Shown in pieces: positions 1 through 7,128 of a stretch of DNA of 12,876 bases. Below the pieces are notes generated by a model, which made no database searches, was not told the origin of the DNA, and saw only the letters and a program-made list of their open reading frames with translations. Source of the stretch: an uncultured Francisella sp. (GTDB lineage: Bacteria; Pseudomonadota; Gammaproteobacteria; Burkholderiales; Neisseriaceae); NCBI GenBank assembly GCA_905373555.1, contig CAJPTP010000013.1, positions 1 to 12,876 of the forward strand, in the 5' to 3' direction. Numbering within the stretch: the stretch's first letter is position 1; each line of letters begins with the position of its first letter. A program made the translations under genes and the position numbers.

Positions 1-47
1 GCGCAAGACGGCAGCCGGAGAAGAATTTGCGCCTTGATTTCATGGTG

Positions 48-110
48 TTTTTTATATCGGCGCTTCTCGCGCGCTTTCCATTTTTTGTTTTTTTTTCGCT
101 TTGTTTTCGG
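48..110. other. T-rich tract upstream of the exported-protein gene
   Basis: The plus strand has runs of six T (48-53), six T (81-86) and nine T (88-96), plus shorter ones, in otherwise GC-rich DNA. It lies about 90 bp upstream of the extended -10 promoter. The first T run could close a terminator of a gene left of the window, but I see no good stem directly before it. Bases 1-250 hold no gene I can support. Confidence 0.4.
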
Positions 111-155
111 CGCGGCTCAAAGCGCGCGCGGCCGCAGCCCTCGGCCCGTTCGCCC

Positions 156-190
156 TTGACGCCCAAGCGCCAGCCCAAAGTTGGTATAAT
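156..190 (+). promoter_or_regulatory. Extended -10 promoter for the exported-protein gene
   Basis: TATAAT at 185-190 is a perfect sigma-70 -10 box and is preceded by TG at 182-183, giving the extended -10 form TGGTATAAT. The best -35 resemblance is TTGACG at 156-161, but the spacer would be 23 bp, too long for normal use. The extended -10 probably carries recognition. Transcription would start near 196-197, leaving a leader of about 54 nt before the ATG at 251. Confidence 0.65.
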
Positions 191-250
191 CCCAAGGCGC
201 CGCAAGCTTGGCGGCGCCCAATGCGCATGCGCGCGATATCGGGAGAGCCC

Positions 251-1114
251 ATGAAAATCGCCTCGTTGGCCCGCGACTTTCTGACTTTGGCCGCGTTTTT
301 CGCGGCCGCCACGGCTTGGGCGTACGATCCAAGCCGACCTTGGGAAGACGACGCCCCGGAGGGCTCCTCCTCGTTTTCCCCGGCTGCGAGCGACTTGGCC
401 GGCCCCGAAGCCTCGGGCGGCGCGGCCGGGGGCGCGGATGGGACGGGCTTTCGGCCCGCCCTGTTCGACGTCCGCGAAAGCGCCAAGACGGTCGCGGAGG
501 GCTCCGAGGCCGACGCCCAAGCCGCCGCGGATCAAGCGCCCTCGAGCTCCAAGGTCACCCGAGCCAAGATGGGCGTTGACGTCTTCTTCGGCGACGGGCG
601 CGCGCCCGTGATCGAGTCGCAAGGCTTGAGCCGCGGCCAAGACGGCGAGGGGGCGCGGGACAAAATCGAAGGGGCGCTGAACCCCGCCCCGGGGGTTTAT
701 GCCGACGAACCCCGAGTCAAGAAGTATCGCTACGTGGATGGCCCGCTGACCAACCCGCAATCGCAGCTCGCGATTTTGGAGGGCGTGACCCCCAACGGGG
801 TCAAGCTCACCAACAAGGGCTTGGACTGGCTGCAGGTTTTGACCTTGGGTTTGCTCAAGAAGGCCCAAACCTTCCCGATGTACGATTACGCGGCCTCAAA
901 CGCCGACGACAAACCGCTGAGCCTGCGCGAGCTCAAAGCCTACAAGGGCAAGCCCGTGGGCGTCGTGGTCGGCCCGGATGGGCGGATTTATCGCATGTGG
1001 CTTTTGAGCGACGCCCAAGTCTCGGAGCTCAAAATCAAGGCCGACAAGGCCAAAAAGGGCGAGCTGTACGTTCCCAAGCCCGTTATTCCCGAAATCAAAG
1101 CGGAGCCGCTTTAA
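251..1114 (+). CDS. Exported protein of unknown function
   Basis: This 287-residue protein is not recognised. The ATG at 251 is chosen because it follows a GGGAGAG ribosome-binding site (241-247) and opens a clear Sec signal peptide: MKIASLAR, a hydrophobic stretch (about residues 9-22), then a cleavage site after Ala-Trp-Ala at residue 24. A longer reading from an ATG at 101 would run through the promoter. Residues 33-110 are a low-complexity Ala/Gly/Ser/Asp-rich region. The C-terminal half (about 150-287) looks folded, with a GVVVGPDGRIYRMW segment and a Lys-rich tail. There is no lipobox cysteine, no second membrane segment and no known catalytic motif. A periplasmic or secreted location is inferred. 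The gene stands alone between its own promoter and terminator. Confidence 0.75.
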   Translation: MKIASLARDFLTLAAFFAAATAWAYDPSRPWEDDAPEGSSSFSPAASDLAGPEASGGAAGGADGTGFRPALFDVRESAKTVAEGSEADAQAAADQAPSSSKVTRAKMGVDVFFGDGRAPVIESQGLSRGQDGEGARDKIEGALNPAPGVYADEPRVKKYRYVDGPLTNPQSQLAILEGVTPNGVKLTNKGLDWLQVLTLGLLKKAQTFPMYDYAASNADDKPLSLRELKAYKGKPVGVVVGPDGRIYRMWLLSDAQVSELKIKADKAKKGELYVPKPVIPEIKAEPL

Positions 1115-1130
1115 GCTCGGGCGTTTGGCC

Positions 1131-1155
1131 AAGCCGGCTGTCGCCGGCTTTTTTT
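1131..1155 (+). terminator. Intrinsic terminator after the exported-protein gene
   Basis: An AAGCCGGC stem (1131-1138) pairs with GCCGGCTT (1143-1150) around a TGTC loop. It runs into seven T residues (1149-1155). It lies 16 nt after the stop codon and separates this gene from miaB. Confidence 0.9.
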
Positions 1156-1306
1156 CGCTCAATTATTTGCGCCGCCTAAGTCGGCGCCGGGCGGCTTGAA
1201 TCGCGCGGCGACCCGCGGATCGCCCCTCGCTCCCCCACACAGCGCGCCTTGGCCCGAGGGTCGGCCGGCGCGATCGCGGCCCGGCGTCTTCGGGCGGAAT
1301 GACGGC

Positions 1307-2629
1307 ATGATCGACAAGATTTACATCAAGACCTACGGCTGCCAGATGAACGACTACGACTCCGAGAAGCTGTTGGCCGTGATGGCCCGGCGCATGGGCA
1401 GCGTTCCCGTCGACGACCCTCAAGAGGCCGACGCGGTGGTGTTCAACACCTGCTCGGTGCGCGAGAAGGCGGCCGAGCGGATGTTCTCGGAGCTGGGGCG
1501 TTTCCAAGAGCTCAAGCAACGCCGGCCCGATTTGCTGATCGCCGTGGGCGGCTGCGTCGCCTCGCAGGAGGGCGGGCGCATCGTCAAGCGCGCCCCCTTC
1601 GTGGATGTGGTCTTTGGGCCGCAAACCCTGCACAGGCTGCCCGATTTGCTGCTCAAGAGACTGGAAACGGGCAAGCCGCAGGTCGACGTGAGCTTCCCCG
1701 AGATCGAGAAATTCGACCGCATCCCCGCCCACAAGGTGGCCAAGACTTCGGCCTGCGTCTCGATCATGGAGGGCTGCTCGAAGTATTGCACCTATTGCGT
1801 GGTGCCCTACACAAGGGGCGAGGAGTTTTCGCGGCCTTTGGCCGACGTCTTGGTCGAGGTCATGGATTTGGCCGCCCAAGGCGTGAAGGAAATCAACTTT
1901 CTGGGGCAAAACGTCAACGCCTACCGCGGCGTCGACCCCGACGGCGGGACTTGCGGCTTGGCGGATCTGCTGCGCATCGTCCATGCCATTCCCGAAATCG
2001 AGCGGCTGCGCTTCACCACCTCTCATCCGCGCGAGTTCACGCCCGCCCTGATCCAATGCTTCGCCGATTTGCCCAAGCTCTCGTCTTATCTGCATCTGCC
2101 CGCACAAAGCGGCTCGGATCGGGTGCTTGCGGCGATGAAGCGCGGCTACACGGCCTTGGAGTACAAATCGATCGCCCGCAAGCTGCGCCGGGCGCGGCCG
2201 AATCTGTGCTTGGCGTCCGATTTCATCGTGGGCTTTCCGGGCGAGACGGAGGAAGAGTTCGAGCGCACGCTGCAATTCGCGCGCGACGTCAAGTTCGACC
2301 TAAGCTACGTGTTCATCTACAGCCCCAGGCCCGGCACCCCCGCCGCCGACATGAAAGACGACACCCTCTACGAGGAGAAGCTGCGCCGGCTCAAAGCCCT
2401 CAACGCCGTGGTCGAGGAAGAGGGCCTGCGCATCAACAACGCGATGGTCGGCGCCGTGACCCGCTGCCTGGTCGAGGGCGTGTCCAAGCGCGACCCCGAG
2501 TTTTTGCAGGCGCGCAGCGACAACAACCGGGTGGTGAATTTCAAAGCCCCCATGGACATGATCGGCCGCATGGTTGATCTGCGCATCACCCAAGCCCGGG
2601 TTCACTCGCTCACGGGCGAATTGGCTTGA
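1307..2629 (+). CDS. miaB: tRNA-2-methylthio-N6-isopentenyladenosine synthase MiaB
   Basis: A radical-SAM methylthiotransferase that converts i6A37 to ms2i6A37 in tRNAs reading UNN codons; cytoplasmic. The 440-residue length is normal for MiaB. The N-terminal methylthiotransferase domain has its three cluster cysteines: C12 (YGCQMN), C49 (NTCSVRE) and C83 (GGCVA). The radical-SAM CxxxCxxC motif is C157, C161 and C164. The expected downstream blocks are present (FLGQNVNAY, TSHPREF, HLPAQSGS, DFIVGFPGET). A TRAM domain occupies about the last 60 residues. The ATG at 1307 matches the family start (MIDKIYIKTYGCQMN). A TTG at 1196 would add an unlikely Pro/Arg-rich leader. The ribosome-binding site is weak (GGCGGA). 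No clear promoter is visible between the upstream terminator and the start. It probably leads an operon with tsaE and amiC. Confidence 0.97.
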   Translation: MIDKIYIKTYGCQMNDYDSEKLLAVMARRMGSVPVDDPQEADAVVFNTCSVREKAAERMFSELGRFQELKQRRPDLLIAVGGCVASQEGGRIVKRAPFVDVVFGPQTLHRLPDLLLKRLETGKPQVDVSFPEIEKFDRIPAHKVAKTSACVSIMEGCSKYCTYCVVPYTRGEEFSRPLADVLVEVMDLAAQGVKEINFLGQNVNAYRGVDPDGGTCGLADLLRIVHAIPEIERLRFTTSHPREFTPALIQCFADLPKLSSYLHLPAQSGSDRVLAAMKRGYTALEYKSIARKLRRARPNLCLASDFIVGFPGETEEEFERTLQFARDVKFDLSYVFIYSPRPGTPAADMKDDTLYEEKLRRLKALNAVVEEEGLRINNAMVGAVTRCLVEGVSKRDPEFLQARSDNNRVVNFKAPMDMIGRMVDLRITQARVHSLTGELA

Positions 2630-2639
2630 GGCGGCGCCC

Positions 2640-2669
2640 AAGCCGCTCAAGCCGCTCAAGCCGCCCAAG
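2640..2669 (+). repeat. Short 9-bp tandem repeat between miaB and tsaE
   Basis: Three consecutive 9-bp units lie in the 81-nt gap: AAGCCGCTC twice, then AAGCCGCCC, followed by a partial AAG. It may be simple slippage. Two copies of the CCCAAG hexamer flank and end it (2637-2642 and 2664-2669). No function is evident. Confidence 0.6.
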
Positions 2670-2710
2670 CGGGGCGCGGCCCGGATCGAAGCCGGCCGAA
2701 CGGAGGAAAC

Positions 2711-3322
2711 ATGGCTTTCGGCGATCAGCCTGTCGCGGTTTTGCGCGAGCCCGCCCTTGTTCGTTGCGAGGATGGGGGCGAAGTTTGCGTTTTGGGCGCC
2801 TTGGCCCTCGGCGAGGCGGGGACGGAGCGGCTGGGGCGGGCTTTCGCCGCGATCGCCCCCAAGCTGCGCGTGGCGTGGCTGGAGGGCGATCTGGGCGCGG
2901 GCAAAACCGCCTTCGCCCGTTTCGCCTTGCGCGCCTTGGGCGCGCGCGGGTCGATCAAAAGCCCCACCTACACGATTTGCGAAACCTACGACACGAGCGC
3001 GGGCGCCGTCGCCCACATGGATCTGTACCGCTTCGAGGATCCATCCGAGTGGGAGGACGCCGGGCTGGATGACGAGACAAGCCGCTGCGCCCTGACGCTG
3101 ATCGAGTGGCCGGACAAAGGGGCGGGGTTCGTTGCGCATCCCGACGCGCGCGTCGTTTTGGCGCGCCCGACGGCCCAAGACCTCCGCTTGGCGCTGGGCG
3201 ATGCCGATTCCCAAGCCGCCGTCGGCTTCGGCGCCGGCGCCGGCGCCGACGATCTGCGCGCGGCGACCTTCTTTTTCGCCGATCCCGAGGCGGCGCGCGA
3301 GTTCAGGGGGCGCTGGGGATGA
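2711..3322 (+). CDS. tsaE: tRNA threonylcarbamoyladenosine biosynthesis ATPase TsaE
   Basis: TsaE is the P-loop ATPase of the TsaB-TsaD-TsaE complex that makes t6A37 in ANN-decoding tRNAs; cytoplasmic. Visible motifs: Walker A GDLGAGKT at residues 59-66, the SPTY segment at 84-87, DLYR at 104-107 and EWP at 132-134, all in family order. At 203 residues it is longer than the usual 150-165. The extra length is an N-terminal segment of about 35 residues and a C-terminal tail with a Gly-Ala repeat (GAGAGAD, near residue 175) encoded by repeated GGCGCC triplets. The start is secured by a strong GGAGGAAAC ribosome-binding site directly before the ATG. The stop overlaps the amiC start (ATGA), implying translational coupling. 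The tsaE-amidase pairing is common in proteobacteria. Confidence 0.95.
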   Translation: MAFGDQPVAVLREPALVRCEDGGEVCVLGALALGEAGTERLGRAFAAIAPKLRVAWLEGDLGAGKTAFARFALRALGARGSIKSPTYTICETYDTSAGAVAHMDLYRFEDPSEWEDAGLDDETSRCALTLIEWPDKGAGFVAHPDARVVLARPTAQDLRLALGDADSQAAVGFGAGAGADDLRAATFFFADPEAAREFRGRWG

Positions 3323-4779
3323 ACCGCCGGGAATTCGCCGTTTTGCTTTCGGCCCAGGCCGCCGCGTCGGCGTGGGGGCTATTCCCTCCCGCCGCCCAAG
3401 CTCGCTCGGCGGCGCGTCACGGGCTTGGGCCCGGCCCGGGGCCAAGCGGCCGCGGCGCGGGCTTCGCGACCGTTTTCGGCGCCCGCGTGTGGCCCTCGGA
3501 GCAGTACACGCGCGTGACCTTGGAAACCGATCGGCCCGCCCGCTACGGCTATTACTTTTCGGATCGGCCCAAAGCCTTGGTGCTGGATTTGCTTGGCGCC
3601 CGCATGGACGCCTCGATGGCGCGGCTCGACGGCCGCGGCTTTCCCGACAACCCGTTTTTCGGGGCGGTGCGCATCTTCCCTTTGGGGCCGGATTCGGTGC
3701 GCTTCGCCTTTGAGCTCAAAGGCCCGACCAACCCCAAGATTTTCGCTCTGCCGCCCGCCGGGCCTTACCGCGATCGCTTGGTGGTCGACTTCTTCCCCGC
3801 CTACACCCAAAGCTTCGACAACCCCTACGACGCCATCAACAGCCGCGACGCCGCCGAGCGCATCGCCGAGGCCGGCCAAGCGGCATCGGGGGGCGCGCCC
3901 GACCCGCGCGAGATGCAAAAGGCTTTGGCTCGGCTGTTCAATCGCAAGGACGGCGCCGGCGCCGGCGGCAATGGCGCCCGCCTCAAGCCTTTTGCCGATC
4001 CGGCCCGGCAAGAGGCGAAAGCGGCCGCGGGGGCGACGGCGGGGGCCGCCGCCGCGGCGTCCGGCCGCGCGCCGCGCGGATCGAAGAAAAAAGGCAAGCC
4101 GGTCGTGATCGTGGATCCCGGCCACGGCGGCGAGGATCCCGGCGCGATCGGCCCGACGGGCCTGCGCGAAAAAGACGTGACCTTGGCCATCGGGCATTTG
4201 GCCAAAAAAAAGCTGGAGGCCAAGGGCTATAAGGTCTATATGACGCGCTCGACCGACATCGGCGTGCCCGTGCGCACGCGCGCCCGCAAGTTTCGCGGCT
4301 TGGGCGCCGACATGTTCGTCAGCGTCCACGCCGACGCCTTCACCATGCCCGAGGCCCGGGGCAGCAGCGTGTTCGTTTTGGGCAAGGAGCGCGCCCGCGA
4401 CGTGTACGCCAAGTACATCGCCGACACCCAAAACTACGCCGACAAGGTCTTGGGCGTGATGGGCATGAGCGCCGACAACTCCAAGGCCGTCAACGCCTTC
4501 ATCTTGAGCGTCACCCAAAAAACCACGCTGGGCCAAAGCGTCGAGGTTGCCAAGGAAATCATCGCGCGGCTGGGAGGGGTCAACTCGCTGCACTCCGCCG
4601 ATCCCGTGCGAGCGAGCTTGGCGGTGCTGACGTCGCCCGACATTCCCTCGGTTTTGGTCGAGTCGGCCTTCATCAGCAACCCGGGCGAGGAGAAAAAGCT
4701 GCGCGGCCCAACCTTCCGCGCCCAAGTCGCGGACTCCATTGCCGACGGCGTGGACGCCTACTTCAAAAAAAGAGTTTGA
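3319..4779 (+). CDS. amiC: N-acetylmuramoyl-L-alanine amidase, AmiC type
   Basis: A periplasmic zinc amidase that cleaves the bond between MurNAc and the stem peptide during daughter-cell separation. Of 486 residues, the first 28 or so form a Tat signal peptide with the twin-arginine NRREFAVL motif, as in E. coli AmiA and AmiC. An AMIN localisation domain follows (about 45-170). Then comes an Ala/Gly/Lys-rich linker (about 195-258) and the Amidase_3 domain (about 260-485). Expected zinc ligands are H269 (DPGHGG), E284 (GLREKDV) and H337 (SVHADAF). The catalytic glutamate is E448 (VLVESAFISN). The start at 3319 overlaps the tsaE stop by ATGA. Periplasmic EnvC/NlpD-type activators normally control this family, and none lies in the window. 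mutL and miaA, often found after this gene in relatives, are absent here; the unit ends at a terminator. Confidence 0.95.
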   Translation: MNRREFAVLLSAQAAASAWGLFPPAAQARSAARHGLGPGPGPSGRGAGFATVFGARVWPSEQYTRVTLETDRPARYGYYFSDRPKALVLDLLGARMDASMARLDGRGFPDNPFFGAVRIFPLGPDSVRFAFELKGPTNPKIFALPPAGPYRDRLVVDFFPAYTQSFDNPYDAINSRDAAERIAEAGQAASGGAPDPREMQKALARLFNRKDGAGAGGNGARLKPFADPARQEAKAAAGATAGAAAAASGRAPRGSKKKGKPVVIVDPGHGGEDPGAIGPTGLREKDVTLAIGHLAKKKLEAKGYKVYMTRSTDIGVPVRTRARKFRGLGADMFVSVHADAFTMPEARGSSVFVLGKERARDVYAKYIADTQNYADKVLGVMGMSADNSKAVNAFILSVTQKTTLGQSVEVAKEIIARLGGVNSLHSADPVRASLAVLTSPDIPSVLVESAFISNPGEEKKLRGPTFRAQVADSIADGVDAYFKKRV

Positions 4780-4813
4780 GGCCCCGCCGGCGACGATCGC
4801 GCCGCCTGCGGTC

Positions 4814-4842
4814 AAAAAAAGCCGACCTCGGTCGGCTTTTTT
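4814..4842. terminator. Bidirectional terminator between amiC and putP
   Basis: A perfect GCCGAC/GTCGGC stem (4821-4826 and 4831-4836) around CTCG is flanked by seven A residues (4814-4820) and six T residues (4837-4842). It can therefore terminate transcription in both directions. It lies 34 nt after the amiC stop and 16 nt beyond the stop of the convergent putP. Confidence 0.92.
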
Positions 4843-4858
4843 CATGCCCGGCGGCGCG

Positions 4859-6400
4859 TCATTTGGCCGCGGGCGCCTTGGCGGCTTTGTTTTTGTAGGC
4901 GGCCATTTCTTGCCTGAACTCGGCGTCGGCCTCCTCGAAGCGCAGGACGATCTCGCGCTTGGGCGGCGAGGTGAGCAGCGACACGGCCACGCAGGCGACG
5001 AAACCCAGAATGAAGCCCGGCAGAATCTCGTACAGATCGCTGCCCGTGACGGGCTTCCACAGCGCCGAGGTGAGCGCGCCCGTGACCATGCCGGCCAAGG
5101 CGCCCGAGTAGTTCGCGCGCTTCCAGTACACCGACAGCAGCACAAGCGGGCCGAAGGCCGCCCCGAAGCCGCCCCAGGCGTACTCGACCAGATCCAAAAT
5201 GGAGCTGTCGGGGTTGGAGGCGATCAAAATCGCGATCACGGCGACGCACAGCACCATGATGCGGCCGACCCACACGAGCTCCGAGGAGGGGGCGTTGGGG
5301 CGCAAAAAGCCCTTGTAGAAGTCCTGCGTGATGGCGCTGGAGCTCACAAGCAGCTGGCAAGACAGCGTGCTCATGATCGCCGCGAAAATCGCGGAGATGA
5401 TGACGCCCGCGAGCCACGGGTTGTACAGCAGCATCGACAGAACGATGAACACGTCTTCCTTCTTGTTTTCCATCATCCCCTCTTGCTCGGGGTGGATGCC
5501 GAAGTAGGCGATTCCCAAGTAGCCCACGGCCACCGCGCCCGTGAGGCACAGCAGCATCCAAGTCATGCCGATGCGCCGCGAACGCTCCACCGTCTTGACC
5601 GACTCGGAGGCCATGAAGCGGGCCAAAATGTGGGGCTGGCCGAAATAGCCCAAGCCCCAAGCCATGCCGCTTAGGATCACGACCAAAGGCACGCCGTCGA
5701 CCAAGCTGGAGAGGTTGGTTCCCGCTTGGGACGAGGCGGCGGCGATGGCCAAGCCCACTTGGCTGAAGTCGCCCAAATGCAGCACGACCATCACGGGGGT
5801 GAGGATCAAGGCGAAAAACATGAGAGACGCTTGGATCGAGTCGCTCCAGCTGACCGCCAAAAAGCCGCCCAGGAAGGTGTACACGATCGTGGCGAAGGCG
5901 CTAAGCCACATCGCTTGCACGTAGGTCAGGTGAAACAGGTTTTGAAACAGCTTGGCGCCTGCGACGATGCCCGAGGCGCAGTAGATGGTGAAGAAAAACA
6001 GAATGATCACGGCGCTGGCGATCGACAGCGTCGCTTTTTCCGAGCCAAAGCGCCGTCGGAAGAAATCCGGAATGGTCAGCGCGTTGTCGAATTTCTTGGT
6101 GTGCAGCCGCAGCCGCGCCGCCACGAGCCGCCAGTTGGCGTAGGCGCCCCACAGCACGCCCAAGGCGATCCAAGTCTGCCCCAAGCCTTTTGAGTAAACG
6201 GCTCCGGGAACCCCCATCAGCAGCCAGCCGGACATGTCCGAAGCGCCCGCGCTCATGGCGGTGACGAAGCTGCCCAGCCGCCTGCCGCCCAAAACGAAAT
6301 CGTCGAAGTTTTTGGTCGCGAAATACGCGGCGATGCCCACCAGCAAAACCACGCACAGATAGATGGCGAACGTGATCACCATCGGGTTGTATTGTCCCAT
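4859..6400 (-). CDS. putP: Sodium/proline symporter PutP
   Basis: A solute:sodium symporter of the inner membrane that imports proline with Na+. Its 513 residues match the usual length of about 500, with a dozen or more hydrophobic helices spread along the protein. The helix-2 segment SAGASDMSGWLLMG puts D55, M56, S57 and G58 at the same numbers as the Na+-site residues of E. coli PutP. The second Na+-site segment, STLSCQLL (S344, T345), corresponds to E. coli S340/T341. Further PutP signatures are FGQPHILARFMA and the DFYKGFLRP region. The ATG at 6400 is preceded by AGAGGA. A longer start at 6508 would add a non-hydrophobic Arg/Pro-rich leader and is rejected. No putA is present. A TTGACG at about 6526-6531 on this strand is a possible -35 but lacks a convincing -10. 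Confidence 0.95.
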   Translation of the reverse strand: MGQYNPMVITFAIYLCVVLLVGIAAYFATKNFDDFVLGGRRLGSFVTAMSAGASDMSGWLLMGVPGAVYSKGLGQTWIALGVLWGAYANWRLVAARLRLHTKKFDNALTIPDFFRRRFGSEKATLSIASAVIILFFFTIYCASGIVAGAKLFQNLFHLTYVQAMWLSAFATIVYTFLGGFLAVSWSDSIQASLMFFALILTPVMVVLHLGDFSQVGLAIAAASSQAGTNLSSLVDGVPLVVILSGMAWGLGYFGQPHILARFMASESVKTVERSRRIGMTWMLLCLTGAVAVGYLGIAYFGIHPEQEGMMENKKEDVFIVLSMLLYNPWLAGVIISAIFAAIMSTLSCQLLVSSSAITQDFYKGFLRPNAPSSELVWVGRIMVLCVAVIAILIASNPDSSILDLVEYAWGGFGAAFGPLVLLSVYWKRANYSGALAGMVTGALTSALWKPVTGSDLYEILPGFILGFVACVAVSLLTSPPKREIVLRFEEADAEFRQEMAAYKNKAAKAPAAK

Positions 6401-6531
6401 CGGAGTCCTCTTTGCGTTTGGGGTTGGGCGCGTCGGGCCCCTCGGCGCGAAGCGTCGGTTTTGGCGCGCGCCGCGCCCGGGCGCCCGGCCCGGGCAAAGC
6501 TTGGCCATTGAATCGTGATCGCCGGACCGTC

Positions 6532-6570
6532 AAAAGAAAAAGCCGCAAGGCTGCGAATCCTTGCGGCTTT
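6532..6570 (-). terminator. Intrinsic terminator after the response regulator gene
   Basis: A 12-bp perfect stem (6539-6550 with 6559-6570) surrounds an 8-nt loop. On the minus strand it runs into TTTTTCTTTT. It lies about 57 nt downstream of the response regulator stop and separates that gene from putP. Confidence 0.9.
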
Positions 6571-6626
6571 CCCGCGACATGCGGCCTAAGGCTTTTAAGC
6601 CCGGCCGCTTCGTCCGGTTTGGGCGT

Positions 6627-6992
6627 TTAGGCCGCCCGCGACACCTCCCCCAGCTGCTCGATCAGCTCCTCGTCGGTGAAGGGCTTGCACAGAAAGCCCT
6701 TGGCGCCGCACGAGATCGCCTGCAGCGCGGAGCGGCGGTCGTTGATGGCGGAAACGACCAAGATCTTGGCATGGGGGTCGAGCTGCAAGATGCGGCGGAT
6801 GCACTCCAGCCCGTTCATCTGCGGCATGGTCAGATCCATGGTCACGATGTCGGGGTTGTGCAGGCGGTACTTGTCCAGCGCCTCGATTCCGTCTCGGGCC
6901 TCGGCGACGACCTGAAAATCCGTTCCCGACAGGTTGCGAAGCAGTCGGTTGCGAATGACGCTGGAATCGTCCACGAGCATGATGGTAGCCAT
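6627..6992 (-). CDS. CheY-like single-domain response regulator
   Basis: A 121-residue stand-alone receiver domain with no DNA-binding or enzymatic output domain; cytoplasmic. The acidic pocket is D8 and D9 (LVDDSS). The phosphorylated aspartate is D53 (VTMDLTMPQMNG). The switch residue is S81 (VVSAIN) and the conserved lysine is K103 (CKPF), so it should be phosphorylatable. The ATG at 6992 follows AAAGGA at a good distance. A longer reading to 7100 would cross the promoter. It lies 136 nt downstream of the sensor-like gene on the same strand, with its own extended -10 promoter in the gap. It likely acts through protein contacts, as CheY and PilG/PilH do. The partner is unknown, and the adjacent sensor lacks a kinase domain. 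Confidence 0.93.
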   Translation of the reverse strand: MATIMLVDDSSVIRNRLLRNLSGTDFQVVAEARDGIEALDKYRLHNPDIVTMDLTMPQMNGLECIRRILQLDPHAKILVVSAINDRRSALQAISCGAKGFLCKPFTDEELIEQLGEVSRAA

Positions 6993-7054
6993 CGCTTGTC
7001 CTTTGCGGCGTGTTGTCGCCCCGCTTGGGAAAGCCCCGGGCGAAGCGCGCATGG

Positions 7055-7063
7055 AATATAGCA
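7055..7063 (-). promoter_or_regulatory. Extended -10 promoter of the response regulator gene
   Basis: On the minus strand TGCTATATT forms an extended -10 (TG, one base, then TATATT with five of six consensus matches). The hexamer 17 bp upstream, CTTAAA, matches the -35 consensus poorly. Transcription would begin about 50-60 nt before the start at 6992. Read-through from the sensor gene is also possible, since no clear intrinsic terminator lies between them. Confidence 0.5.
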
Positions 7064-7128
7064 TAAACCCATGACGCTTTAAGGATCCCAAGCCCGACAC
7101 AAAACGGCTCGGGCGCGCGCCGACCGCG

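Noticed and set aside
2..37. Possible last 11 codons of a gene entering from the left (R-K-T-A-A-G-E-E-F-A-P, stop)
   Set aside because: Too short to support; another frame is also open here and nothing identifies a family.
3..254. Open frame whose TGA overlaps the ATG at 251, suggesting a coupled upstream gene
   Set aside because: Its sequence is shaped by the T-rich tract, has no recognisable features and contains the TATAAT promoter of the next gene.
1169..1187. Hairpin GCGCCG/CGGCGC in the miaB leader as a riboswitch or attenuator
   Set aside because: Only a 6-bp stem, no T run and no conserved riboswitch core.
896..2275. Long minus-strand open frames opposite the exported-protein gene and miaB
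   Set aside because: Antisense shadows caused by high GC; the His/Gly/Arg-rich translations match nothing, while the plus-strand frames have clear motifs.
3379..5145. A 588-residue minus-strand open frame across amiC and the end of putP
   Set aside because: Runs antisense to the amidase catalytic motifs, crosses the bidirectional terminator and overlaps putP out of frame.
6473..6484. Perfect GC palindrome GCGCCCGGGCGC upstream of putP as an operator
   Set aside because: Such palindromes are expected by chance in this GC-rich DNA and no promoter is placed around it.
7087..7114. Hairpin between the sensor-like gene and the response regulator as a possible terminator
   Set aside because: An 8-bp stem with a G-U pair exists on the minus strand, but no T run follows.
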